A DNA stretch of 64,000 bases from Reyranella sp. (GTDB taxonomy: Bacteria > Pseudomonadota > Alphaproteobacteria > Reyranellales > Reyranellaceae), in assembly GCF_004296935.1 (NCBI RefSeq), contig NZ_SCVH01000042.1, forward strand, positions 1 to 64,000, written 5' to 3'. Below the pieces are notes generated by a model. The model ran no database searches, was not told where the DNA came from, and saw only the letters and a program-made list of their open reading frames with translations. Below, one piece after another: positions 27,615-34,938 of the stretch. The position numbers were made by a program, and so were the translations under genes. Numbering within the stretch: the first letter of the stretch is position 1; each line of letters begins with the position of its first letter.

Positions 27615-28961
27615 ATGCGTTACCTCCCCCTCACCGATACTGACCGCCGCGAGATGCTGAGCGTGATCGGCGCCCGGTCGGTCGATGAACTGTTCCGCGA
27701 CGTGCCGGCCTCGGCCCATCTCGGCGCCAAGATCGGCGGGCTGCCGGATCACCAGGGCGAGCTTGAGGTCGAGCGTGCCTTCCAGGCCTATGCGGCGAAG
27801 AACCTGTCGCCCGCCACGACGCCGTTCTTCATCGGCGCCGGCGCCTACCGCCATCACGTGCCCTCGACCGTCGATTACATGATCCAGCGCGGCGAGTTCC
27901 TGACCTCCTACACGCCCTACCAGCCCGAGATCACGCAAGGGACGCTGCAGTACCTGTTCGAGTTCCAGACCCAGATCACGCTGCTGACCGGCATGGAGGT
28001 GGCCAACGCCTCGATGTACGACGGCTCGACCGGTACGTCCGAGGCCGTGCTGATGGCCAACCGCGTCACGCGCCGGCACAAGGCGCTGATCTCGGGCGGG
28101 CTGCATCCGCAATACCGCCGCATCATCGAGACCACCGCCAAGTGGGAAGGCTTTAACGCCGTTATCGGCAAGCCCGATGTCGAGGGGCTGGAAGACCTGA
28201 TCGCCGCCGTCGACAAGGAGACCTCCTGCGTCGTCGTGCAGAACCCGAGCTTCTTCGGGCATGTCCGCGACTTCGCCAGGCTGGCCGCCGCCTGCCATGC
28301 CGCCGGCGCGCTGCTGATCGTGGTCGTGACCGAGGTCGTGTCGCTGGGCTTGCTGAAACCGCCGGGCGAGATGGGCGCCGACATCGTGGTCTGCGAGGGC
28401 CAGTCGATCGGCAATGGCCTGGGCTTCGGCGGTCCTTACGTGGGCCTGTTCGCGACGCGCGAAAAATACATGCGGCAGATGCCGGGCCGCCTCGTGGGCG
28501 AGACCGTCGATGCCGACGGCAAGCGCGGCTTTGTGCTGACGCTCTCCACGCGCGAGCAGCACATCCGCCGCGAGAAGGCGACATCCAACATCTGCACCAA
28601 TGCGGGCCTCTGCGCGCTCGCCTTCACGGTGCACCTCACCCTGCTGGGCGAGGCGGGTTTCCGGCGCCTGGCCGAGATCAACCACGCCAAGGCCTCGGAG
28701 CTGGCCGATCGCGTCGCGGCCATCCCCGGCGTGAAACTGCTGAACGGGAGCTTCTTCAACGAGTTCACCGTGCGGCTGCCCAGGCCCGCCGCGCCGGTGG
28801 TCGAGGCGCTGGCGGCCAGGCGCATCCTGGGCGGCCTGCCGGTGTCGCGCCTGATCCCGAATGATCCCTCGGTCGAGAACCTGCTGCTGCTGGCGGCGAC
28901 CGAAACGGCGACCGAGCACGGCATGGGTCCGCTCGTCGCCGCGATGAAGGAGGTGCTGTGA
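27615..28961 (+). CDS. gcvPA: Glycine dehydrogenase (decarboxylating) subunit 1
   Basis: 448 residues from ATG 27615, with AGGAGC at 27605. It matches the N-terminal half of Gcv[35 protein letters not shown] near residue 76, [16 protein letters not shown] near 134, and [20 protein letters not shown] near the end. It lacks the PLP lysine, which is in subunit 2. With GcvPB it decarboxylates glycine and loads the aminomethyl group on GcvH. Its stop overlaps the gcvPB start (TGATG). Confidence 0.96.
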   Translation: MRYLPLTDTDRREMLSVIGARSVDELFRDVPASAHLGAKIGGLPDHQGELEVERAFQAYAAKNLSPATTPFFIGAGAYRHHVPSTVDYMIQRGEFLTSYTPYQPEITQGTLQYLFEFQTQITLLTGMEVANASMYDGSTGTSEAVLMANRVTRRHKALISGGLHPQYRRIIETTAKWEGFNAVIGKPDVEGLEDLIAAVDKETSCVVVQNPSFFGHVRDFARLAAACHAAGALLIVVVTEVVSLGLLKPPGEMGADIVVCEGQSIGNGLGFGGPYVGLFATREKYMRQMPGRLVGETVDADGKRGFVLTLSTREQHIRREKATSNICTNAGLCALAFTVHLTLLGEAGFRRLAEINHAKASELADRVAAIPGVKLLNGSFFNEFTVRLPRPAAPVVEALAARRILGGLPVSRLIPNDPSVENLLLLAATETATEHGMGPLVAAMKEVL

Positions 28962-30559
28962 TGGCCAGCTCGCAGGATCGCTCTCAAGGACGGACCGGCG
29001 GCATCGTATCGGGCGGTACCGCCGAGGCTGCCACCTACACCGGCAACCGCGCGCTGCAGATCGAGGAACCCTTGATCTTCGAGATGGGTCAGCCGGGACG
29101 CTGCGGCGTCGATCTGCCGGAGCCGCCCAGGGTCAAGGATCGGCTCAACGGCCTGCGCCGCACCGGCGACATCGGCCTGCCGGGTCTTTCCGAGCCGCAG
29201 GTGGTGCAGCACTACACGCGGCTCAGCCAGAAGAACTACGCCATCGACATGGGCGTCTATCCGCTGGGCTCGTGCACCATGAAGCACAATCCGCGCATCA
29301 ACGAGAAGGTGGCGCGCCTGCCCGGCATCGGCGATCTCCACCCGCTGCAGCCGGTCTCGACCGTGCAGGGCGCGCTGGAACTGATCGACCGCCTCGCGCA
29401 TTGGCTGAAGACCCTGACCGGCATGCCGGCCGTGGCCATGTCGCCGGCCGCCGGCGCGCACGGCGAGATGTGCGGCATGATGGCGATCGCCGCCGCCCTC
29501 AAGGCGCGCGGTGAACGCGCCCAGCGCAAGACGGTGCTGGCGCCCGAGTCGGCGCACGGCACCAATCCCGCGACGGCGGCGGCGATCGGCTTCACCGTGA
29601 AGCCGATCCCGGCCAACGACCGCGGCCGAGTCGATCTCACCGCGTTGAAGGCCGCGCTCGGCCCCGACGTGGCGGCGATCATGCTGACCAATCCCAACAC
29701 CTGCGGCCTGTTCGAGAGCGAGATCGTCGAGATCGCCCAGGCCGTGCATGCGGCAGGTGCCTACTTCTACTGCGACGGCGCCAACTTCAACGCCATTGCC
29801 GGCCGCGTGCGGCCGGGCGACCTTGGCGTCGACTGCATGCACATCAACCTGCACAAGACCTTCTCGACGCCGCACGGCGGCGGCGGGCCGGGTGCGGGAC
29901 CGGTCGTGCTGTCGGCGGCGCTGGCGCCCTATGCGCCCTATCCATGGATCGTGAAGGACGGCGCGACGTGGCGCGTGGCCGAGGACGAATCAAAGGTCGA
30001 GGGCACGCCGCTCGGGCGGCTGAAGGCGTTCCACGGTCAGATGGGCATGTTCACGCGCGCGCTGGCCTACATCATGAGCCACGGCGCCGACGGGTTGAAG
30101 CAGGCCTCCGAGGATGCGGTGCTGAGCGCCAACTATGTGATGGCGGCGCTCAAGGACACGATGAGCCCGGCCTTCGACGGCCCGTGCATGCACGAGGCGC
30201 TGTTCGACGACAGCTTCCTCAAGGACACCGGCGTCAGCACCCTCGACTTCGCCAAGGCGATGATCGACGAGGGCTATCACCCGATGACCATGTACTTCCC
30301 GCTGGTGGTGCATGGCGCGATGCTGATCGAACCGACCGAGAGCGTGGCCAAGGAAGACCTGGACCAGTTCATCGGCGCGCTGCGCTCGCTCGCCGCCAGG
30401 GCCAAGACCGGCACCGCGGCCGAGGCGTTCAAGGCAGCCCCGCTCTACGCCCCACGCCGCCGCCTCGACGAGACGCTGGCCGCCCGCAAGCCGATCCTGC
30501 GCTGGAAGCCGTCGAACAATCCGCCGGAGACCGATCCGGTGAAGCAGGCGGCGGAGTAG
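28961..30559 (+). CDS. gcvPB: Glycine dehydrogenase (decarboxylating) subunit 2
   Basis: 532 residues from ATG 28961, preceded by GAAGGAGGTG. The PLP Lys is in HINLHKTFSTPHGGGG near residue 304; GSCTMKHNPRIN near 104 and SPAAGAHGEMCGMM near 161 are the other landmarks. It forms the P-protein heterodimer with GcvPA. It is slightly longer than usual because of an N-terminal extension (SQDRSQGRTGGIVSGGT) and a Pro-rich C-terminus. The operon ends here with a hairpin array. Confidence 0.96.
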   Translation: MASSQDRSQGRTGGIVSGGTAEAATYTGNRALQIEEPLIFEMGQPGRCGVDLPEPPRVKDRLNGLRRTGDIGLPGLSEPQVVQHYTRLSQKNYAIDMGVYPLGSCTMKHNPRINEKVARLPGIGDLHPLQPVSTVQGALELIDRLAHWLKTLTGMPAVAMSPAAGAHGEMCGMMAIAAALKARGERAQRKTVLAPESAHGTNPATAAAIGFTVKPIPANDRGRVDLTALKAALGPDVAAIMLTNPNTCGLFESEIVEIAQAVHAAGAYFYCDGANFNAIAGRVRPGDLGVDCMHINLHKTFSTPHGGGGPGAGPVVLSAALAPYAPYPWIVKDGATWRVAEDESKVEGTPLGRLKAFHGQMGMFTRALAYIMSHGADGLKQASEDAVLSANYVMAALKDTMSPAFDGPCMHEALFDDSFLKDTGVSTLDFAKAMIDEGYHPMTMYFPLVVHGAMLIEPTESVAKEDLDQFIGALRSLAARAKTGTAAEAFKAAPLYAPRRRLDETLAARKPILRWKPSNNPPETDPVKQAAE

Positions 30560-30586
30560 ACACTCATGCTTCCTCCATTTCATTTT

Positions 30587-30675
30587 CCTCTCCCCCGCTA
30601 GGGGGAGAGGTTAGGTGAGGGGGAGTCGACGTGCGTAACCCCCTCACCCGCCCTCTCCCCCTATCGGGGGAGAGG
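30587..30675. repeat. REP-like hairpin array after gcvPB
   Basis: The 10-bp stem CCTCTCCCCC / GGGGGAGAGG with a 4-base loop occurs twice, at 30587-30610 and 30652-30675. Between them GGTGAGGGGG (30614-30623) pairs with CCCCCTCACC (30639-30648). The three stems together look like a REP doublet and may terminate or protect the gcv transcript. No U-run follows. Confidence 0.85.
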
Positions 30676-30739
30676 AGTCTGAAGGCGATCGTCGGAAAGA
30701 TTCTGGGCTGCGGCCCGATCCGGGGGCAGGATAGCGCTA

Positions 30740-31777
30740 ATGAGAGTCTTCACCACCCTCCCGCAGGAAGACCTGCGCAAGGTCGGTCCTGCCGCTCAGG
30801 CGATCGAGGCGACCGGCTACACCGGCGTCAGCACCCAGGAGAACCGGCACGACCCGTTCCTGGCGCTGGCCGTCGCGGGCGTTGCGACTAGGAAAATCGA
30901 GCTGCACACCGGCGTCGCCATCTCCTTTCCGCGCTCGCCGATGGTCGCGGCCAACATCGGCTGGGACCTCGCGGCCAGCACCGGCGGGCGCTTCACGCTG
31001 GGTCTCGGTTCGCAGATCCGCGCCCACAACGAGCGGCGCTTCTCCGTGCCGTGGTCGCCGCCGGCACCGCGCATGCGCGAATACATCCAGGCGGTGCGGG
31101 CGATCTGGGCGGCGTGGAAGGGCGACGGCAAGCTCAGCTACGAGGGCAAGCACTACCGCTTCACCCTGATGACGCCCAACTTCGTGCCCGAGGCCTATGA
31201 CGCTCCCGCGCCGCGCATCGGCCTCGCCGCCGTCGGCCCGGCCATGCTGAAGGTGGCGGCGGAGGAAAGCGACGGCGCCAAGCTCCACGTCTTCTGCACA
31301 CGCAAGTACCTCGAGAACAAGGTCATGCCGATCCTCTCGGAGGGGCTTTCCAGGACGGGACGCGCGCGGGAAAAATTCGAGATCTCGGGTGGCGGCTTCG
31401 TCGTCACCGGCAAGGACGACGCGGCGGTCCAGAAGCTGTTCGACTGGGTGCGCTATCGCGTGGCCTTCTATGGCTCGACGCCGGCCTACTGGCCGGTGTT
31501 CGAGGAGCACGGGCTGGGCGATCTCGGCCGCAAGCTCAACGCCATGACCAAGGCGGGCCAATGGAACGAGATCGCCGCCGAGGTGCCGGACGATGTCGTG
31601 CACCTGTTCGCCGCGGTCGGCCGCCATGACCAGATCGCCCAGGCGATCGAGGCGCGCTTCGGCGGCCTGGTCGATTCCATCAGCGCCAGCGCCAATTCCT
31701 CGAAACCGGCCGACCTGCCGCCCGACCTGCTGCAGGACCTGGCCCGGATTCCGACGGTCTACAGGCCGCAGACCTGA
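30740..31777 (+). CDS. Luciferase-like (LLM) F420- or flavin-dependent oxidoreductase
   Basis: 345 residues from ATG 30740 with AGGAT 9 bases upstream. The bacterial-luciferase-like TIM barrel is indicated by AIEATGYTGVSTQEN near residue 23, the strand ALAVAGVATRKIELHTGVAISFPRSP, ASTGGRFTLGLGSQIRAHNERR near 81, and REYIQAVRAIWAAW near 115. Members use reduced F420 or FMN. No F420-synthesis gene is in the window, so the cofactor is open. It lies beyond the gcv terminator array and has its own start region. The stretch beyond its stop is non-coding. Confidence 0.88.
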   Translation: MRVFTTLPQEDLRKVGPAAQAIEATGYTGVSTQENRHDPFLALAVAGVATRKIELHTGVAISFPRSPMVAANIGWDLAASTGGRFTLGLGSQIRAHNERRFSVPWSPPAPRMREYIQAVRAIWAAWKGDGKLSYEGKHYRFTLMTPNFVPEAYDAPAPRIGLAAVGPAMLKVAAEESDGAKLHVFCTRKYLENKVMPILSEGLSRTGRAREKFEISGGGFVVTGKDDAAVQKLFDWVRYRVAFYGSTPAYWPVFEEHGLGDLGRKLNAMTKAGQWNEIAAEVPDDVVHLFAAVGRHDQIAQAIEARFGGLVDSISASANSSKPADLPPDLLQDLARIPTVYRPQT

Positions 31778-31793
31778 AGGCACGAAGATAGAT

Positions 31794-31823
31794 TTGACAT
31801 TTCAGCAGGTTTTAGCCTATATT
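31794..31823 (+). promoter_or_regulatory. Orphan sigma-70-type promoter
   Basis: TTGACA (31794-31799), an 18-base spacer and TATATT (31818-31823) form a near-consensus promoter facing right. No coding frame follows for 500 bases. A perfect hairpin AGCCTAT / ATAGGCT (31814-31834) overlaps the -10 and start. Confidence 0.6.
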
Positions 31824-32245
31824 TTCGATAGGCTGGCCCTTCTCGTGCCGGCTTTTTTCGTTTTCCGGCAAGACCTGCCCGCGGCCGCCCGCGGGTTCGC
31901 GCAGAAGCGCTTGGTGCAGCCGCCACGGGTCCTGACCCGTGGATGAGACAACAACGGACCCCGCCTTCCCGACGGCCGTCGGCAAGGCACGAAACGACGC
32001 TGCTGCAAGCGGGCGCGACGGGGCAGGAGATGACGACGGCCGATGAGGGGGAACTGGGGCCCGCCGGGGGCCTCTTCCGGGCCCACTTTCGGGCCCAATA
32101 CTCCCACGTTTCAGGTGGGCCCGCCGGGCCGGGTAAAATCGCAGATTCATTGGCTTTCCGGCGCGCGGAGAGCCGATTTTGTGTATGTCGGTTTGGGCCA
32201 AAATCGAAAAGTTGGGCCAGGCCTGGGCCAAGAATCTGGGCCAAG

Positions 32246-32272
32246 AAAAAGCCCCCGCCTTGCGGCGGGGGC
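32246..32272 (-). terminator. Intrinsic terminator of the Fo operon
   Basis: On the minus strand a perfect 9-bp stem (GCCCCCGCC / GGCGGGGGC, 4-base loop) is followed by five U. It lies 51 bases after the atpF stop. Confidence 0.9.
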
Positions 32273-32322
32273 ACCAGGTAGCCCGCGATTGGTTTTGTGC
32301 GGGCGATCCGAATTTCGAAAGA

Positions 32323-32853
32323 TCAGTGCAGGCGTTTCGGCAGTTCGGCGATCGCCTCGTCGACCAGGGCCTGCGTGCGGCCCGAACCGACCTGCTCGCG
32401 CAGCAGTGCGCGGGTGGCCGCGAGCGCCACGTCGACGGCGGTGTCGCGCACCTGCTTGGTCGCCTGGGCCTCGGACTGGGCAATGCGGTCGAGCGCCTGC
32501 TGCTCGCGCAGCGCGACGGCGGTCTCGAGGTTCGCGGCGGCGCGCGCCTGCATGCGGGCGGCTTCCTCGCGGGCCTGCTGGACGATGGCGCCGGCCTCGG
32601 TCGCCGCCTGGGCGAGCGTGCGGTCGGCTTCGGTCTTGGCTTTCAGGGCATCGGCGCGCAGCTGATCGGCGTCGGCGAGCGCCTTGGCGATGCCCGCCGT
32701 GCGCTTGTCGAGCATCTCCGTGATCTTCTTCCACAGGACCTTGCCCGCGAGGGCAAAGAACAGGAGGAAGGCGACGGCGACCCAGAAGGCCGGGTCGGAA
32801 AACAGGCTTTCCTGGCCGGCGCCGGCGCCGGCGGCCCAGGCAGTGCCGATCAT
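32323..32853 (-). CDS. atpF: ATP synthase Fo subunit b
   Basis: 176 residues. One N-terminal membrane helix (FWVAVAFLLFFALAGKVLW, near residue 23) is followed by a long charged coiled coil rich in Ala, Glu, Lys and Arg. It forms the peripheral stator with b', linking Fo to F1-delta. It overlaps the b' gene by four bases (ATGA). Last gene of atpI-atpB-atpE-b'-atpF; no F1 genes follow, as is usual where Fo and F1 are separate operons in alphaproteobacteria. Which of the pair is b or b' is by order and length. Confidence 0.94.
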   Translation of the reverse strand: MIGTAWAAGAGAGQESLFSDPAFWVAVAFLLFFALAGKVLWKKITEMLDKRTAGIAKALADADQLRADALKAKTEADRTLAQAATEAGAIVQQAREEAARMQARAAANLETAVALREQQALDRIAQSEAQATKQVRDTAVDVALAATRALLREQVGSGRTQALVDEAIAELPKRLH

Positions 32854-33428
32854 CGGCTGGTCCCCTTCACGGCGGTGGCGACCTTGGCCCCGAGCGCCGC
32901 GCCGTCGGCCGGCTGACCGGCGAGCTTGGCATAGGCGCTCTGGGCGATCTCGCCCGCCATCTGCTCGAGGCCGGCCATGACCGTATCGCGCTGGCCGGCG
33001 ATGCGCTTCTCGGCCTCGGCGATGCGGCCGTTCAGCCGCTCGGCGAGTTCGTTGAAGCGCGCCGTGGCCACGGTGCTGTCGGCTTCGGCCTGCTGGCGCT
33101 GCAGACGGCGCGATTCCTCGCGCGCGTCGGCCAGGCGCTTCTCGTAGGCCGCGACCAGTGCCCGCGTGTCCTCGTTGGCCTTCTCGGCCGCGTCGAGGTC
33201 GCCCTGGATCTTGGCCTGCCGCTTGGCCAGCGTGTCGGAGATCGCGGGCACCGCGAGCCTCGACATCACCAGGTACAGCGCCACGAACGCGATCACGAGC
33301 CAGACGAGCTGTGGCGCGAAGCTGTGGACGTCGAGCTGCGGCATGCCGCCGGACTTTGCCGCCGCCGTGCCGCTCACGGCGAACGAGACTAGTCCCGCCG
33401 CGAGTGCGCTGTAGACCGGTGTACGCAT
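32850..33428 (-). CDS. atpF2: ATP synthase Fo subunit b'
   Basis: 192 residues from ATG 33428 (MRTPVYSALAAG); a TTG five codons upstream is less likely. The N-terminus has an extra hydrophobic segment (about residues 5-23) resembling a signal peptide, then the membrane helix LVWLVIAFVALYLVMSRLAVP near residue 42, then a long coiled coil. The second stator subunit, typical of photosynthetic and alphaproteobacterial ATP synthases. It lies between atpE and atpF and overlaps atpF by four bases. Confidence 0.94.
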   Translation of the reverse strand: MRTPVYSALAAGLVSFAVSGTAAAKSGGMPQLDVHSFAPQLVWLVIAFVALYLVMSRLAVPAISDTLAKRQAKIQGDLDAAEKANEDTRALVAAYEKRLADAREESRRLQRQQAEADSTVATARFNELAERLNGRIAEAEKRIAGQRDTVMAGLEQMAGEIAQSAYAKLAGQPADGAALGAKVATAVKGTSR

Positions 33429-33453
33429 GATCTTCAGTTCCAAGCCGGCTGGC

Positions 33454-33681
33454 TTAGAACACGAACAGGATCATGAAGGCGATGACCAGCGCGAACAGCG
33501 CGACCGCCTCGGTGAGCGCGAAGCCCAGCAGCACGTTGCCGAACACGCGGGGAGCGGCTTCCGGGTTGCGCAGCGCGCCCGAGACGAAGCTGCCGAAGAT
33601 GTTGCCGATGCCGACGCCGACGCCGGCGAGGGCGATGGTGGCGAGGCCGGCACCGATGAGCTTGGCTGCAGAAGCGTCCAT
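33454..33681 (-). CDS. atpE: ATP synthase Fo subunit c
   Basis: 75 residues, two membrane helices joined by the polar loop ALRNPEA. Helix 1 is Gly/Ala-rich ([13 protein letters not shown]); helix 2 carries the proton-binding Glu in [14 protein letters not shown] near residue 58. It forms the rotating c-ring in the inner membrane. The absence of an Asp/Glu-Ser/Thr sodium signature beside the Glu suggests proton coupling. It is 16 bases after atpB and 25 bases before the b' gene. Confidence 0.97.
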   Translation of the reverse strand: MDASAAKLIGAGLATIALAGVGVGIGNIFGSFVSGALRNPEAAPRVFGNVLLGFALTEAVALFALVIAFMILFVF

Positions 33682-33697
33682 GATGATTATCCCTTCG

Positions 33698-34426
33698 TTA
33701 GTGATGCAGGTGGATGGCGTCGTTCAGATAAAGGCAGGTCAGGATGGCGAACACATAGGCCTGCAGGAACGCGATCAGGAGTTCCAGGCCGGTGAACACG
33801 ACGATGAAGGCGAGCGGCGCCCAGCCGCCGATCAGGCCCAGCATGACGACGAAGCCGCCGAACACCTTCAGCATGGTGTGGCCGGCCAGCATGTTGGCGA
33901 ACAGGCGGATCGACAGGCTGAAGGGGCGGATGAAGTAGGAGATGATCTCGATCGGCACCAGCAGCAGCAGGAGCACCCAGGGAACGCCCTTGGGCACGAA
34001 CAGCGAGAAGAAGTGCAGGCCGTGCCTGGCGAGGCCGATGAGGGTGACGCCCACGAACACGAACAGCGCCATCGCGAAGGTGACGACGATATGGCTGGTC
34101 GGCGTGAACGAGTAGGGCACCATGCCCAGCACGTTGGCGAACAGGATGAAGATGAAGAGCGTCAGGATGAACGGGAAGTACTTCTTGCCCTGGTCGCCGA
34201 CGTTGTCGCGCACCATGCCGGCGATGAACTCGTAGCCCAGTTCGGCGACCGACTGCAGGCGGCCCGGCACCAGCGCCCGCTGGCGCATGCCCATCACGAA
34301 CACGCCCGTCGCCAGAATGACGGCGATGATCATCCAGAGGGAGGAATTCGTGAAAGAGGCGTCGAGGCCGCCGATCTTGAAATCGAGCAGTCGCTTGATC
34401 TCGAACTGCTCCATCGGGCTATGCAT
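33698..34426 (-). CDS. atpB: ATP synthase Fo subunit a
   Basis: 242 residues, about five or six membrane helices. The essential Arg is in [14 protein letters not shown] near residue 168, and [11 protein letters not shown] plus the C-terminal [23 protein letters not shown] are family hallmarks. It forms the proton half-channels against the c-ring. Normal length for alphaproteobacteria. It follows atpI by 39 bases on the same strand and is presumably cotranscribed from the promoter upstream of atpI. Confidence 0.97.
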   Translation of the reverse strand: MHSPMEQFEIKRLLDFKIGGLDASFTNSSLWMIIAVILATGVFVMGMRQRALVPGRLQSVAELGYEFIAGMVRDNVGDQGKKYFPFILTLFIFILFANVLGMVPYSFTPTSHIVVTFAMALFVFVGVTLIGLARHGLHFFSLFVPKGVPWVLLLLLVPIEIISYFIRPFSLSIRLFANMLAGHTMLKVFGGFVVMLGLIGGWAPLAFIVVFTGLELLIAFLQAYVFAILTCLYLNDAIHLHH

Positions 34427-34465
34427 TTAGGCCTTCCCCACTCAATCAACGCCCACGAACCGCTA

Positions 34466-34819
34466 CTAGGGCAGGCGCCGACCTTCGTCGTCGCCTTTCG
34501 CCGCCGCATCCGAATAGACCCGGATGGCGCGCCATGCATTGTAGGCGCCTGCGACGAACCCCACCAAGAGGCCGACCACCAAGGCAAACGGTGCCCAGCC
34601 CAGCCAGCGGTCGAGCCAGTAGCCGAAGAACCCCCCGACCAAAAGGCCCGCGATCATATCCACCAAGACGCGATAGGCAACGCTCGTTTGCCGGTGCGAC
34701 ATTCCGCTGCGTTGGCCGCCATTCTGAGGCGGTTTCTCGACCTTTCCGCGTGCCGCCTTGAGGCGGGCATCCAGGTCGTCGACACGCCGGCGGTCGCCTA
34801 CGGGATCGGGTGTTTCCAT
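34466..34819 (-). CDS. atpI: AtpI / AtpZ-like ATP synthase assembly protein
   Basis: 117 residues from ATG 34819 (METPDPVGDRRRVDDLDARL). The frame is open far upstream but runs through the promoter, so this start is preferred. A charged N-terminal segment with RVDDLDARLKAARGK precedes two membrane helices (VLVDMIAGLLVGGFFGYWLD and FALVVGLLVGFVAGAYNAW). Family members help assemble the c-ring or handle magnesium. First gene of the Fo operon. Confidence 0.9.
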   Translation of the reverse strand: METPDPVGDRRRVDDLDARLKAARGKVEKPPQNGGQRSGMSHRQTSVAYRVLVDMIAGLLVGGFFGYWLDRWLGWAPFALVVGLLVGFVAGAYNAWRAIRVYSDAAAKGDDEGRRLP

Positions 34820-34880
34820 CGCTTCTGCCCTCGGACGACGTCGATAGATGAATATCCTCGCCGCCCCCCAGGCGGGGCGA

Positions 34881-34909
34881 TGTCTAGGGGGTGGGTCGGG
34901 CCCTGTCAA
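34881..34909 (-). promoter_or_regulatory. Promoter of the Fo operon
   Basis: On the minus strand TTGACA (34904-34909), a 17-base spacer and TAGACA (34881-34886) form a good sigma-70-type promoter 62 bases before the atpI start. A GC-rich hairpin follows in the leader. Confidence 0.6.
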
Positions 34910-34938
34910 GGAACCGATTTCCGTTGTTTGACAACCGG

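Larger units (their letters stand above)
31778..32322. other. 545-base non-coding region, structured
   Basis: No convincing gene on either strand; open frames here are low-complexity shadows. From left to right it holds the orphan promoter, a T-run (TTTTTTCGTTTT) flanked by GCCGG and CCGGC, a perfect 9-bp hairpin CCACGGGTC / GACCCGTGG (31923-31942), four GGGCCC palindromes (32057, 32079, 32091, 32117), four TGGGCCA motifs (32194, 32213, 32224, 32237), and the atp terminator. A small RNA starting near 31830 is possible. Confidence 0.6.

Noticed and set aside
31759-32274. 171-codon minus-strand open frame over the gap before atpF
   Set aside because: Low-complexity Pro/Arg/Gly content, no start context, and it runs through the atp terminator and the luciferase-like gene's end.
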